Positions 8,204 to 16,841 of a stretch of 64,000 nt of DNA are shown piece by piece. The translations under genes were made by a program, and so were the position numbers. The first letter of the stretch is position 1. Each line of letters begins with the position of its first letter. The notes under the pieces were generated by a model that did no database searches, was not told where the DNA came from, and saw only the letters and a list, made by a program, of their open reading frames with translations. The DNA comes from Alysiella crassa DSM 2578 (GTDB lineage: Bacteria > Pseudomonadota > Gammaproteobacteria > Burkholderiales > Neisseriaceae), in contig NZ_KN050786.1 of the NCBI RefSeq assembly GCF_000745955.1, forward strand, positions 73,266 through 137,265. Reading direction: 5' to 3'.

Positions 8204-10345
8204 TTAACTGTTTTGCAAATCATACAAATAACGATAATAGCCATCGGGTTTTTGCAATAAACCGTCATGCGTGCCTTGCTCCACAATTTTGCCCTTGTCC
8301 ATCGCAATAATGCGGTGGGCGTGGCGCACGGTGGACAAGCGGTGCGCGATAATCAACACCGTGCGCCCTGCACAAATCGCCTGCATATTTTGCATAATCG
8401 CACGTTCACTTTCGTAGTCCAACGCACTGGTGGCTTCATCAAAAATCAAAATGCGCGGATTGGTAATCAAAGCGCGAGCAATGGCAATGCGTTGGCGTTG
8501 TCCGCCTGACAAACCTGCGCCTTGTTCGCCCACAATCGTGTCGTAACCTTCCGACAATTCCATAATAAAATCATGCGCTCCCGCCAATTTGGCAGCCTGA
8601 ATAATCATTTCCAAAGGCAAACCCGTGTCTGTCAGCGCAATATTGTCGCGTACACTGCGGTTGAGCAATACATTCTCTTGCAACACCACGCCCACTTGTC
8701 GGCGCAACCACGCTGGGTCAGCCAAAGCCAAATCATTGCCGTCCACCAAAACCCGACCATTTTCAGGTACATACAATCTTTGTACCAATTTGGTTAAAGT
8801 GGATTTCCCCGAACCTGAACGCCCCACAATACCCAACACTTCACCAGCCCGAATCTGCAAATTCAAATCCTGCAAAATCAAACGCCCATCGGCTTTATAT
8901 CTGAAATCAACGTGTTCAAACATGATATTGCCCTGAATATCAGGCAAAGCCAATTTGGAAGACGGATTTTCAGTCGGTGCATTCAAAATATCGCCCAAAC
9001 GCGCCACCGAAATGCCCACTTGTTGAAAATCCTGCCACAATTGCGCTAAACGAATCACAGGTGCCGCCACTTGTCCTGCCAACATATTAAAAGCAATCAA
9101 TTGACCCACCGTCAATTTGCCTTCAATCACCAAACGCGCCCCTATCCACAAAGTTGCCACCGTAACCAGTTTTTGCACCAACTGCACGCCCTGTTGCCCA
9201 ATCACCGCCAAGCGAGTTACTTTGAAACTCGCGTTCACATACGCCGCCAATTGGTTATCCCATTTGCGTGTCATTTGCGGCTCAACCGCCATCGCTTTGA
9301 CCGTACCAACCGCCGTCATGCTTTCCACCAAAAACGATTGATTATCGGCATTGCGTGCAAATTTCTCATTCAAACGATTACGCAAAATCGGGCTGATAAA
9401 CGCTGACCAAAACGCATACGCAGGCAAGGAAGCCAGCACCACCAAAGTCAAAGTCGGGCTGTAATACCACATCACAATCAAAAAGATAAATGAAAACGCC
9501 AAATCCAACACCGAAGTCAAAGCCTGACCCGTTAAAAAATTGCGGATTTGTTCCAATTCCCGAACGCGAGCCACTGTGTCGCCCACCCGTCTGCTTTCAA
9601 AATACGCCAAGGGCAAAGCCAATAAATGACGGAATAATCGTGCACCCAATTCCACGTCAATGCGCGAAGTGGTGTGGGCAAAAATATACGTTCGCAAACC
9701 GCCTAGCACAATCTCAAACAAACTCACCACCAACAACGCAATCGCCACCACATCTAAAGTGGAAAAACCGCGATGTACCAATACTTTATCCATCACTACT
9801 TGGAAAAACAAAGGCGTAATCAGCGCGAAAATTTGCAGCACCACCGAAACAATCAAGACTTCAATCAAAATCCGTCTGTATTTAATCACAGCAGGGATAA
9901 ACCATGTGAAATCAAATTTTGCCAATGCTTTGGTAGCCGAAGCACGTGAGGCAACTTGTATGACTTCACCAGAATAAACCGCCGTAAATTGCGCTTTATC
10001 CATAATAACAGGGCGATTATTGACCAAATCTTGAATCAAATATTTGTCTTCATCTATTTTGCCTAAAATAAAATGATTGCCATCATTACGCCACACCAGC
10101 ACAGGGAGATTGAGCATGTGAAGGCGGTCTAATGAGTGTTTACTGATTTTGGCTTTGAGTTCCAATTTTCTGGCAGCGAGTAACCATTCTGTTTGGTCTA
10201 AATCATTTTTCAGGCTGCCTGAAAAATGGTGCATGATGTCAGCAGGATTAGTGGCAATACCATGATAGTGCGCCAAAATAATCAAGGCAGCCAAAGCAGG
10301 TTGAGGGGGTTGTCCTGTGTGTGTTTCTGAATGGGTTTGGTTCAT
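8204..10345 (-). CDS. Type I secretion ABC exporter, HlyB-type with C39-like domain
   Basis: Inner-membrane ATPase/permease that drives one-step export of substrates with a C-terminal signal. 713 residues in three parts. Residues about 10-130 form a C39-peptidase-like domain without the catalytic cysteine (the family position reads QPALAALI), so it should bind rather than cleave substrate, as in HlyB. Residues about 155-430 are the membrane domain ([19 protein letters not shown], then several helices). Residues about 470-713 are the nucleotide-binding domain: Walker [10 protein letters not shown], signature [15 protein letters not shown], Walker [13 protein letters not shown] and the AHRLSTV switch. 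First gene of the operon with the HlyD-like and TolC-like genes. SGSLKND near residue 45 is encoded by a full internal DUS at about 10208-10222. Confidence 0.95.
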   Translation of the reverse strand: MNQTHSETHTGQPPQPALAALIILAHYHGIATNPADIMHHFSGSLKNDLDQTEWLLAARKLELKAKISKHSLDRLHMLNLPVLVWRNDGNHFILGKIDEDKYLIQDLVNNRPVIMDKAQFTAVYSGEVIQVASRASATKALAKFDFTWFIPAVIKYRRILIEVLIVSVVLQIFALITPLFFQVVMDKVLVHRGFSTLDVVAIALLVVSLFEIVLGGLRTYIFAHTTSRIDVELGARLFRHLLALPLAYFESRRVGDTVARVRELEQIRNFLTGQALTSVLDLAFSFIFLIVMWYYSPTLTLVVLASLPAYAFWSAFISPILRNRLNEKFARNADNQSFLVESMTAVGTVKAMAVEPQMTRKWDNQLAAYVNASFKVTRLAVIGQQGVQLVQKLVTVATLWIGARLVIEGKLTVGQLIAFNMLAGQVAAPVIRLAQLWQDFQQVGISVARLGDILNAPTENPSSKLALPDIQGNIMFEHVDFRYKADGRLILQDLNLQIRAGEVLGIVGRSGSGKSTLTKLVQRLYVPENGRVLVDGNDLALADPAWLRRQVGVVLQENVLLNRSVRDNIALTDTGLPLEMIIQAAKLAGAHDFIMELSEGYDTIVGEQGAGLSGGQRQRIAIARALITNPRILIFDEATSALDYESERAIMQNMQAICAGRTVLIIAHRLSTVRHAHRIIAMDKGKIVEQGTHDGLLQKPDGYYRYLYDLQNS

Positions 10346-10965
10346 AAAATGATTTTCAATGTGTTAATTTGACGGTGAAATTGTAAAGCCTTATTTTGCA
10401 ATCTGTAAATCATTCTCAACATACTGGTGTGTAATTATTTTTTACTTTATGTAAATTTAGATAAGGGGTGTAAATGATTAACATAATAATTTTAATAAAA
10501 AAAAAGTGTAAATTAAGCTTTAAATAATCAAATCCAATATCAATTGAAAAAGTGTCGTTTTTTGAATTTTTATTGCACAAATTTCTCTTTTAAAGATATT
10601 TTGTTACACAGTGTTAATTTATTACAAGATTATTTACTTATTTTGTAATATTAAGTAATGACAATTTTCGTCAGCCCCCATCAATTCAAGGATTCGCTAT
10701 TTTGTCAATTTTTTGTGGCTTGTCTTTCTAGAAATCTTTGTTTTATTATGAAAATATGTTTTGCGAACTCGTTTGTACTGAATTTTGCGTACGGAAACAG
10801 AAGTATAACGATGACAGCAAAACATATGCGACACGTGTATCACCAGAGTGTTTGAAAAATTCAGGCAGCCTGAAAAATACATGATGTTTTCATTAATCTG
10901 ATTTTGTTTTGTCCAAAACAAGTAGGACATTGCAAAATTTCATCCATGTAAGGAAATTTATCATT
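10346..10965. promoter_or_regulatory. AT-rich divergent control region between the exporter operon and its protease
   Basis: About 620 bp with no convincing gene. It is markedly AT-rich between 10400 and 10650 compared with neighbours and separates two divergent units, so promoters for both should lie here. A DUS (TTCAGGCAGCCTGAA) occurs at about 10860-10874. The only ribosome-binding site I can place is AAGGA (10950-10954), 11 bases before the protease ATG at 10966. I could not assign an operator or unambiguous -35/-10 boxes. Confidence 0.5.
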
Positions 10966-13900
10966 ATGAGTACCTATACTACTCGCAGTACAAGCAATAC
11001 GCGCACAACCAGCACGCGCAGTATTAACAACTTTACTACTACCAATAACAATGGCTTATACCCCAGTATTCAGTTAGACCCCATCACGTCTGACAATTTG
11101 ATTTCAGGTGCAGAAGCCAATAGCACGGTTGCCATTACTGGACGCGTGGGCAATACCGCTCAAGTGGGCGATGAAATTCGCATCAATGTAAATGGTACAG
11201 ACTATCAAGGTGTAGTTAATGCTGATTACACTTTTGAAGTGTATGTACATGGACGTGATTTGGCTGTTGATGCCGACCGCACCATTCAAGCAACCATTTT
11301 CACTAAAATTGGTTACACCACCTATCGTGTTACCACACAACAAAGCTATGGTGTCAATACCACCACTAATCACATTGAACAACCCACTATTGTGTTGGAC
11401 AATTTGACTGGCGATGGCTTTATCTCTAGCCAAGAAGCTGGTGGTGTGCTGACCTTAACAGGTCGCGTGGGTGGTAGCGCAAAAGCAGGTGATAAAGTAT
11501 TTATTGCCATCAATGGTGTGCATTTCCAAGGTAATGTCAATGCAGATAAAACTTTCGCAGTAAATGTTTATGGCAATTATTTGACAGCCGACACCGACCG
11601 TACTGTTGAAGCAATTGTGGAAACCTATGATTCCGTAGGCAATAAATTGACAGGCACCAGCAGCGCAAGCTACACCACTTATTTGGACAGCAATGCACCT
11701 GCGCCACAACCTCAACCTACTTTGCAACCTTCTATTACTTTAGATGGCAAAGTATCTGATGATGATTTTATTTCTGCAGACGAAGCTGCAACAGGTCGTG
11801 TGGTAGCCATTCGTGGTCGTGTAAACAATGCTAAAGCGGGCGATATTGTTGATGTTGCGGTAAACAATAAAATTTTCCGTGGCACCGTTGCAGCAGATTT
11901 GAGTTTTACTGTAGGCGTATATGGTAGCGATTTGGCAGCCGATAGCGATCGTACCATTGAAGCAACCGTTACCACTTACGATCGTACAGGTAATGCACTC
12001 AAAGCATCTACTACTGACACTTACACAGTGTACAGTGACACACCACCTGCTCCACAACCGCAGCCTGCGTTAGAGCCCACCATCACATTAGATGCCAACA
12101 TCACTGCAGATGATACCATCAATGCTACCGAAGCAAGAGGTACAATTGCCATCACAGGTCGTGTAGGAGGCGGTGCGAAAGCGGGCGATGTGGTGATTGT
12201 GAATGTAAATGGTAAGAGCTTCTCTGGCGAAGTGAAAAGCGATTTGCGTTTCAGCGTAGATGTAGCGGGCAGCGATTTGGCAGCAGATCCTACGCGTACT
12301 GTTGTGGGTGCGGTGTACACCATGCAGCCTAATGGGCAATATTTGTCAGCGCACGATACGGAAACGTATAAAGTGGACTTGTCGCAGCCAACCCCACCTG
12401 CACAACCCACTCCACCAACGCAGCCTGAAAACCCCATCACGCCTAGCAACCCCGTGAACCCAACCCAACCCACTAATCCCAACACATCTAAAGATGCCAC
12501 CATCAATATTACCAATGTGGCAGGCGATGGCATTGTGAACTTGGTGGAAAGTCAAGGTACAGTTACCGTTTCAGGTAGCGTAGGCGGTACAGCTAAACAG
12601 GGCGATATTGTGAATTTAACAATCAATAATCGCCGTTATCAAGCCACCGTGAACAACCAAAAAGGCTTCAGCATTAATGTAGCAGGTAGCGAATTGGCAG
12701 CCGATTCAGACCATGCCATTCAAGCCGAATTGAATACACGCGATGCTTCTGGTAAAAACATTACTGTGTCTAATTTGTACAACTACAGCTCGGTAAAACA
12801 AGTAAGCGGTGTAAGCGTAGGCGATGTAGGGCAGAGTGAAGTTGCATACTTTATCCGTTCTATTGCAACAGATAGTCGTCAAGGTTATTTGGGTTCACCT
12901 AATACACGCTACCGCGACCGTCATGGCAATATTAAAAATGGTTTATGGGAAGGTGTGGGTAATGGTATTGAAGTAACCTATAGTTTCGCTACTCAAGCAC
13001 ACGGTGGTGAACGTGGTTTCCGTCAATATACCGACAACCAAAAAGCAGCCGTACGCGATGCCTTGTCTGAATACGAAACTTATGCAAACATCAAATTCCG
13101 TGAAGTTCCTGATGGTCAAGCAAATTTCCGTTTTTATTTGGATAATTTGAAATCAGGTATCAGCAATGTATCCACAGGCACCCCTACCACACCAACTGCA
13201 CAAAATATGTGTTCATGCTGTGGTGGCTTACATCGTACAGGTGTGAAAACAACGGGCAGCCTGCAAGCCAACACCTTTGCACGTCAAGCCAATAATAGTA
13301 GCGATCCACAATATTTAAGTGTAACCACAGGTTATGCTTACTATGGTGGCGATGTGCATATGAATGGTGATATGTTCTCTGGCGACAAAGCCATGAGTAA
13401 AGATACTAAGAGCGTAACTTATCAAGGTTATACATTTGATAGTGGCTATGGTACATTGGTACACGAAATCGGACATAGCTTGGGCTTGAAACATACTGGT
13501 AACTACAATGGCAGCAACGGCACAGCCGCAGGTCCTTACCTGCCAATTGGTGAAGAAGATACCGCTCACTCCATCATGTCTTACAACAGCAGCAATTTTA
13601 TGACAGGCAAAGGTTTGCAAATCTTTGACTTGGCAGCTATTCACTATCGCTATGGTGTAAATAGCAACCAAAATGCAGGTAACAATACTTACACCTTTAA
13701 GCGCTACAACCCCGATGTTGTGGGCAATGATGTGTATATTTGGGACGGTGCTGGCGTGGATACATTTGATGCCTCTGCAGAACGTCAAGGCGTAACCGTT
13801 GATTTGACACCAGGTTCTTGGAACTATAGTGGTCGCAAGTCCAACAATTTCTTAACCGAAGCAGATGGTCGCAAAACCGTTGGACAATCCTTCATCGGCT

Positions 13901-14445
13901 ACGGCACACAAATTGAAAACCTGATTGGTTCAGAATTTAGCGACACGCTCACAGGTAACAAAGCCGACAACAATATCTACGGTGGTGCTGGTAATGACCG
14001 CATCAACGGTGGTGCTGGCAATGATACTTTAGACGGCGGTGCTGGTGATGACACTTATGTATTCAAAGGACAATTTGGTCAAGACACCGTATTAAACTCT
14101 GGCGGTGGCAACGACACCATCTTGTTTGAAGGCGTATCGTACAACAGCGTGATGAACCGTAACGGCGGCGTGAGTAAACAAGGCAATGACTTGGTGTTGA
14201 GTGTATCTGGCACGAATAACAGCGTTACCGTGAAAGACTACTTCAGCAACACCAACGGCACGCAAACGGTGGCATTCTCATCAGGCGAACGCGTAACCGC
14301 CGCGCAAATCAACAACTTCATCAGCGCAGCCAATAATATGATGAACGCAATGGCATCGTTTGGTACAGCTTCTGCTACAGCAGCTAACTTGACCGACAAT
14401 GCACAAAATCAACCACTCTTGGCAGCTTCTGCTCTGGGTTCGTGA
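10966..14445 (+). CDS. Secreted serralysin-type metalloprotease with five Ig-like repeats and RTX block
   Basis: Predicted zinc endopeptidase exported by type I secretion. Residues about 20-600 hold five repeats of about 95-105 residues of the pattern GD-x-I-x-x-x-EA ... TGRV ... AGD-x-V ... LAADxDRTI, the same family as the giant protein at 21 kb, separated by Pro/Gln-rich linkers. Residues about 625-910 form a metzincin domain with HEIGHSLGLKH (near 833-843) and the Met-turn SIMSYNS. Residues about 1000-1035 carry GGAGNDRINGGAGNDTLDGG, a short calcium-binding RTX block. The C-terminal 60 residues are the likely secretion signal; there is no N-terminal signal peptide. An unusual Cys cluster CSCCGG lies inside the catalytic region at about residue 745. 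Start at MSTYTTRS chosen for its ribosome-binding site; an upstream in-frame ATG at 10909 adds 19 unlikely residues. Divergent from the exporter operon. Confidence 0.9.
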   Translation: MSTYTTRSTSNTRTTSTRSINNFTTTNNNGLYPSIQLDPITSDNLISGAEANSTVAITGRVGNTAQVGDEIRINVNGTDYQGVVNADYTFEVYVHGRDLAVDADRTIQATIFTKIGYTTYRVTTQQSYGVNTTTNHIEQPTIVLDNLTGDGFISSQEAGGVLTLTGRVGGSAKAGDKVFIAINGVHFQGNVNADKTFAVNVYGNYLTADTDRTVEAIVETYDSVGNKLTGTSSASYTTYLDSNAPAPQPQPTLQPSITLDGKVSDDDFISADEAATGRVVAIRGRVNNAKAGDIVDVAVNNKIFRGTVAADLSFTVGVYGSDLAADSDRTIEATVTTYDRTGNALKASTTDTYTVYSDTPPAPQPQPALEPTITLDANITADDTINATEARGTIAITGRVGGGAKAGDVVIVNVNGKSFSGEVKSDLRFSVDVAGSDLAADPTRTVVGAVYTMQPNGQYLSAHDTETYKVDLSQPTPPAQPTPPTQPENPITPSNPVNPTQPTNPNTSKDATINITNVAGDGIVNLVESQGTVTVSGSVGGTAKQGDIVNLTINNRRYQATVNNQKGFSINVAGSELAADSDHAIQAELNTRDASGKNITVSNLYNYSSVKQVSGVSVGDVGQSEVAYFIRSIATDSRQGYLGSPNTRYRDRHGNIKNGLWEGVGNGIEVTYSFATQAHGGERGFRQYTDNQKAAVRDALSEYETYANIKFREVPDGQANFRFYLDNLKSGISNVSTGTPTTPTAQNMCSCCGGLHRTGVKTTGSLQANTFARQANNSSDPQYLSVTTGYAYYGGDVHMNGDMFSGDKAMSKDTKSVTYQGYTFDSGYGTLVHEIGHSLGLKHTGNYNGSNGTAAGPYLPIGEEDTAHSIMSYNSSNFMTGKGLQIFDLAAIHYRYGVNSNQNAGNNTYTFKRYNPDVVGNDVYIWDGAGVDTFDASAERQGVTVDLTPGSWNYSGRKSNNFLTEADGRKTVGQSFIGYGTQIENLIGSEFSDTLTGNKADNNIYGGAGNDRINGGAGNDTLDGGAGDDTYVFKGQFGQDTVLNSGGGNDTILFEGVSYNSVMNRNGGVSKQGNDLVLSVSGTNNSVTVKDYFSNTNGTQTVAFSSGERVTAAQINNFISAANNMMNAMASFGTASATAANLTDNAQNQPLLAASALGS

Positions 14446-14476
14446 TACGCGTTTTGATTAATTTGCGGTAAAAAAT

Positions 14477-14516
14477 AGGCAGCCTGAAAATGGGGAAACT
14501 CATTTTCAGGCTGCCT
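14477..14516 (+). terminator. DUS-pair terminator after the protease gene
   Basis: Sixteen-base arms AGGCAGCCTGAAAATG / CATTTTCAGGCTGCCT with an 8-base loop, followed by TTTATG. It lies between convergent genes (protease and exonuclease III), so it may serve both. Confidence 0.75.
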
Positions 14517-14585
14517 TTATGATTTTTGCAAAGTTTTCATTAACACAAAAGGTTAATCTGTTTCTTATCCCGAGTTCGCGTTATT

Positions 14586-15371
14586 TTACTTCACCAAATC
14601 AAAATCATAGTCCACCACCAAAGGCGCGTGGTCGGAAAATTTTTCATCTTTGTAAACGTGGGCGGCGGTGGCTTTTTGCGCCAAGTTGGGCGTAACCATC
14701 TGATAATCAATGCGCCAACCCACATCTTTCGCATAAGCCTGACCGCGATTGCTCCACCAAGTGTAGCCTGCCTGATTGGGGTAGAGCGTGCGCCAAATGT
14801 CCACCCAGCCCAGTTTGGCAATCACATTGCCTATCCATTCGCGCTCTTCGGGCAGGAAACCTGAATTTTTCAAATTGCCTTTCCAGTTTTTCAAGTCAAT
14901 GTTTTGGTGGGCAATGTTCCAATCGCCACACACCACGGTATTGCGCCCTTCGGCGTGCAAAGCCGCCAACATGGGGTAAAACACGTCCAAAAAACGGAAT
15001 TTGGCTTGCTGGCGTTCTTCCGCGCTGCTGCCTGATGGCAAATACAGGGAAATCACGGTCAAATTCACATCATCAAAATCCGCCCGCACAAAACGCCCTT
15101 CGCGGTCAAATTCTGCTACGCCCATGCCGATTTGGACGCGGTCGGGCGTGCGTTTGCTGTAAATTGCCACGCCACTGTAACCGCGCTTTTCAGCACAATG
15201 CCACACGCCGTGCATGCCGTGTGGATTTTGCATTTCTGCTGATAAATCAGACTCTTGTGCTTTCAATTCTTGCACGCAAACAATATCCGCGCCGCTTTGC
15301 AAAATATAATCGTGGAAATTTTTTTTGTAGGCGGAACGAATGCCGTTCACGTTTGCCGAGATAATCCGCAT
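14586..15371 (-). CDS. xth: Exodeoxyribonuclease III / AP endonuclease family
   Basis: DNA repair nuclease of the exonuclease III (EEP) superfamily, acting on abasic sites and 3' ends. 261 residues. Active-site motifs visible in order: ISANVNGIRSA (Asn), CVQELKAQ (metal-binding Glu), GDWNIAHQNIDLKN (Asp-Asn pair), WRIDYQMVTP, and the C-terminal SDHAPLVVDYD with the catalytic Asp-His. The sequence closely follows the meningococcal AP endonuclease (NApe) subtype, for example HGMHGVWHCAEKRGYSGVA; this is from memory and not an alignment. Monocistronic and convergent with the protease gene. The initiating ATG has AAGG 9 bases upstream. Confidence 0.93.
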   Translation of the reverse strand: MRIISANVNGIRSAYKKNFHDYILQSGADIVCVQELKAQESDLSAEMQNPHGMHGVWHCAEKRGYSGVAIYSKRTPDRVQIGMGVAEFDREGRFVRADFDDVNLTVISLYLPSGSSAEERQQAKFRFLDVFYPMLAALHAEGRNTVVCGDWNIAHQNIDLKNWKGNLKNSGFLPEEREWIGNVIAKLGWVDIWRTLYPNQAGYTWWSNRGQAYAKDVGWRIDYQMVTPNLAQKATAAHVYKDEKFSDHAPLVVDYDFDLVK

Positions 15372-15519
15372 AAAATCAACCTTGTTTGTTTAAATTTGTT
15401 AAAATGGGTATTGTAAAGGGTTTCAGGCTGCCTGAATATTTGGGGGCGATAGATTTTTTTGATGTTCAGGCTATCTGGAAACCACTTGTCAAATTTCAGG
15501 CTGTCTGAAAGGAAAAATC

Positions 15520-15813
15520 ATGAAACCATCTGAATTATTGCGACACCACCGCAGCCAAATTCGCACCATTAGCCAACAATTCGCCATTCAAAATATGCGC
15601 GTATTTGGTTCAGTTGTCAAAGGTTTGGATAATGAAAACAGCGATTTGGATATTTTGGTGGACACCATTGACGGCAAAACCACTTTGCTGGATTTATTTG
15701 GTTTACAAATGGCATTGGAAGAATTACTTGGCATTAAAGTAGATGTACTGACTCCACGCAGCTTGCCCGAAAAATTTCGTGAACAAATTCAACGTGAAGC
15801 TTTGCCTGTTTAA
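15520..15813 (+). CDS. Minimal nucleotidyltransferase (MntA-like)
   Basis: 97-residue stand-alone nucleotidyltransferase of the MNT type. The signature GSVVKGLDNENSDLDILVD (about 31-49) holds the GS motif and the two catalytic aspartates of SDLD. In characterised MNT/HEPN toxin-antitoxin pairs, such proteins are antitoxins that AMPylate a HEPN RNase toxin. No HEPN gene is adjacent here. The next gene, 52 bp downstream on the same strand, encodes a small RelA/SpoT-like protein instead. Good ribosome-binding site (GAAAGGAAAAATC before ATG). DUS-like sequences lie upstream at about 15425 and 15496. The biochemical role as an antitoxin is inference. Confidence 0.8.
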   Translation: MKPSELLRHHRSQIRTISQQFAIQNMRVFGSVVKGLDNENSDLDILVDTIDGKTTLLDLFGLQMALEELLGIKVDVLTPRSLPEKFREQIQREALPV

Positions 15814-15865
15814 ACAATGAAAGAATGATGATGAAAATTTTTTCAGGCAGCCTGAAAGTAAAAAC

Positions 15866-16435
15866 ATGGAAACACACATTCAAAAAACCGAGCGTTTAAT
15901 TCGAGAAATCAATCAGATACATTTTCAATACTCACAAGATTATTTTGAAACAGGTAAAGTGGCGAAAATCAATTTGAGCCACACTTTGCCCAAAGTGCCG
16001 ATTGAACACATTTTGTTATACCGCCTGAATTTGCACGAAGCCATTAACGATTATTTGGCGTTTGCTGACACGCGCAATATTGACTTTTTCTATCGTGTGA
16101 AAACCGCCGAAAGCATACACGATAAAATCCACCGCTATTTGCAGCGCGAAAACCATTATCCTGTGAACAATATTTTGAACGACATTTTCGGGGCGCGTGT
16201 GATTTTACCGTCTGAAAGCGTGGCGGAAATCATGGCGCATTTGGACAACTGGAAAAACGAATACAGCTTAAAAAATTGGTATTTGCGCGATGTGGGCGGC
16301 TATATTGGCGTACACGTTTATTTCAAAAACAGCAGCAATTTCTACTATCCATGGGAATTGCAAATTTGGGACGAGCGCGATGCCAAAGCCAATATTGTCA
16401 ATCATCAAAAATACAAACGCGATTTTGTGAAATGA
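15866..16435 (+). CDS. Small RelA/SpoT-domain protein
   Basis: 189-residue protein that matches, by eye, the synthetase domain of RelA/SpoT homologues and small alarmone synthetases. Motifs in order: YRVKTAESIHDKIHR (pyrophosphate-donor loop, canonical K and S present), NDIFGARVIL (canonical D-x-x-G-x-R), GYIGVHVYF (guanine-stacking Tyr and the following His) and ELQIWDERD (catalytic Glu), with a final NHQKYKRD. No hydrolase (HD), TGS or ACT domain is present. Related small proteins either make (p)ppGpp or, as toxSAS toxins, pyrophosphorylate tRNA. A DUS overlaps the region just before the start codon, and no strong Shine-Dalgarno is seen. Same strand as the MNT gene 52 bp upstream, so a two-gene unit is plausible. 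Substrate is unknown. Confidence 0.7.
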   Translation: METHIQKTERLIREINQIHFQYSQDYFETGKVAKINLSHTLPKVPIEHILLYRLNLHEAINDYLAFADTRNIDFFYRVKTAESIHDKIHRYLQRENHYPVNNILNDIFGARVILPSESVAEIMAHLDNWKNEYSLKNWYLRDVGGYIGVHVYFKNSSNFYYPWELQIWDERDAKANIVNHQKYKRDFVK

Positions 16436-16451
16436 TTTTTTCAGGCAGCCT

Positions 16452-16796
16452 TTCAGTACACGACAAAAATCTTTCAGGCTGCCTGTAACCTATCCCCTCT
16501 CCCGCTTGCGGGGGAGGGTTAGGGTGGGGGTTCGTTGATTTTCAAGACAATTAATTTGTTCCACAAATTTTCCCCCACCCTAGCCCCAGACCTGCCAAGT
16601 TCTCATCGTGTCGTAGGGGCGGATTTTATATCCGCCCTGTGGGAAGTACCACAATTCAAATATCGTAGAAAGGGCAGATATGAAATCTGCCCCTACAAAG
16701 TACAGAACTTGGCAAGTCTGCACCCTAGCCCTCCCCCGTTGGAGACGGGGGAGGGGACAGGTTTGTGGTTATTTCAAAAAATTGTCGTGTACTGAA
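16452..16796. mobile_element. DUS-inserted MITE, interrupted copy
   Basis: The 406-bp gap between the RelA/SpoT-like gene and pyrE is filled by this element. Termini TTCAGTACACGACAA (16452-16466) and TTGTCGTGTACTGAA (16782-16796) are perfect 15-bp inverted repeats. The flanks AGGCAGCCT (16443-16451 and 16797-16805) form a perfect 9-bp duplication equal to the DUS core, so removing the element restores TTCAGGCAGCCTGAA. Interior: CCCCTCTCCC.../GGGGGAGGGG long GC palindrome arms. It is interrupted by a second element at 16587-16720; without that, length is about 200 bp. No coding capacity. Confidence 0.8.
16587..16720. mobile_element. 134-bp MITE nested inside the DUS-inserted element
   Basis: Terminal inverted repeats of 17 bp with one mismatch: CAGACCTGCCAAGTTCT at 16587-16603 and AGAACTTGGCAAGTCTG at 16704-16720. 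Flanked by a perfect 11-bp direct repeat CACCCTAGCCC (16576-16586 and 16721-16731), present only once in the uninterrupted copy near 44466. Interior has a second inverted repeat around GTAGGGGCGGAT and ATCTGCCCCTAC. No coding capacity. Confidence 0.8.
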
Positions 16797-16841
16797 AGGC
16801 AGCCTGAAACCCGATTCCCCCAAAAAAACAAGGAAAACAAC

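Noticed and set aside
10658-10930. Small frames of 65 and 77 codons in the divergent region before the protease
   Set aside because: Overlap each other on opposite strands, no ribosome-binding site, AT-rich low-information sequence.
15520-15813. Classic MNT/HEPN toxin-antitoxin pair
   Set aside because: No HEPN (R-x4-6-H) protein is encoded on either side within 2 kb.
16680-16841. Longer N-terminus for pyrE from ATG 16680
   Set aside because: The added 54 residues are translated mobile-element DNA; the family start at 16842 has a strong ribosome-binding site.
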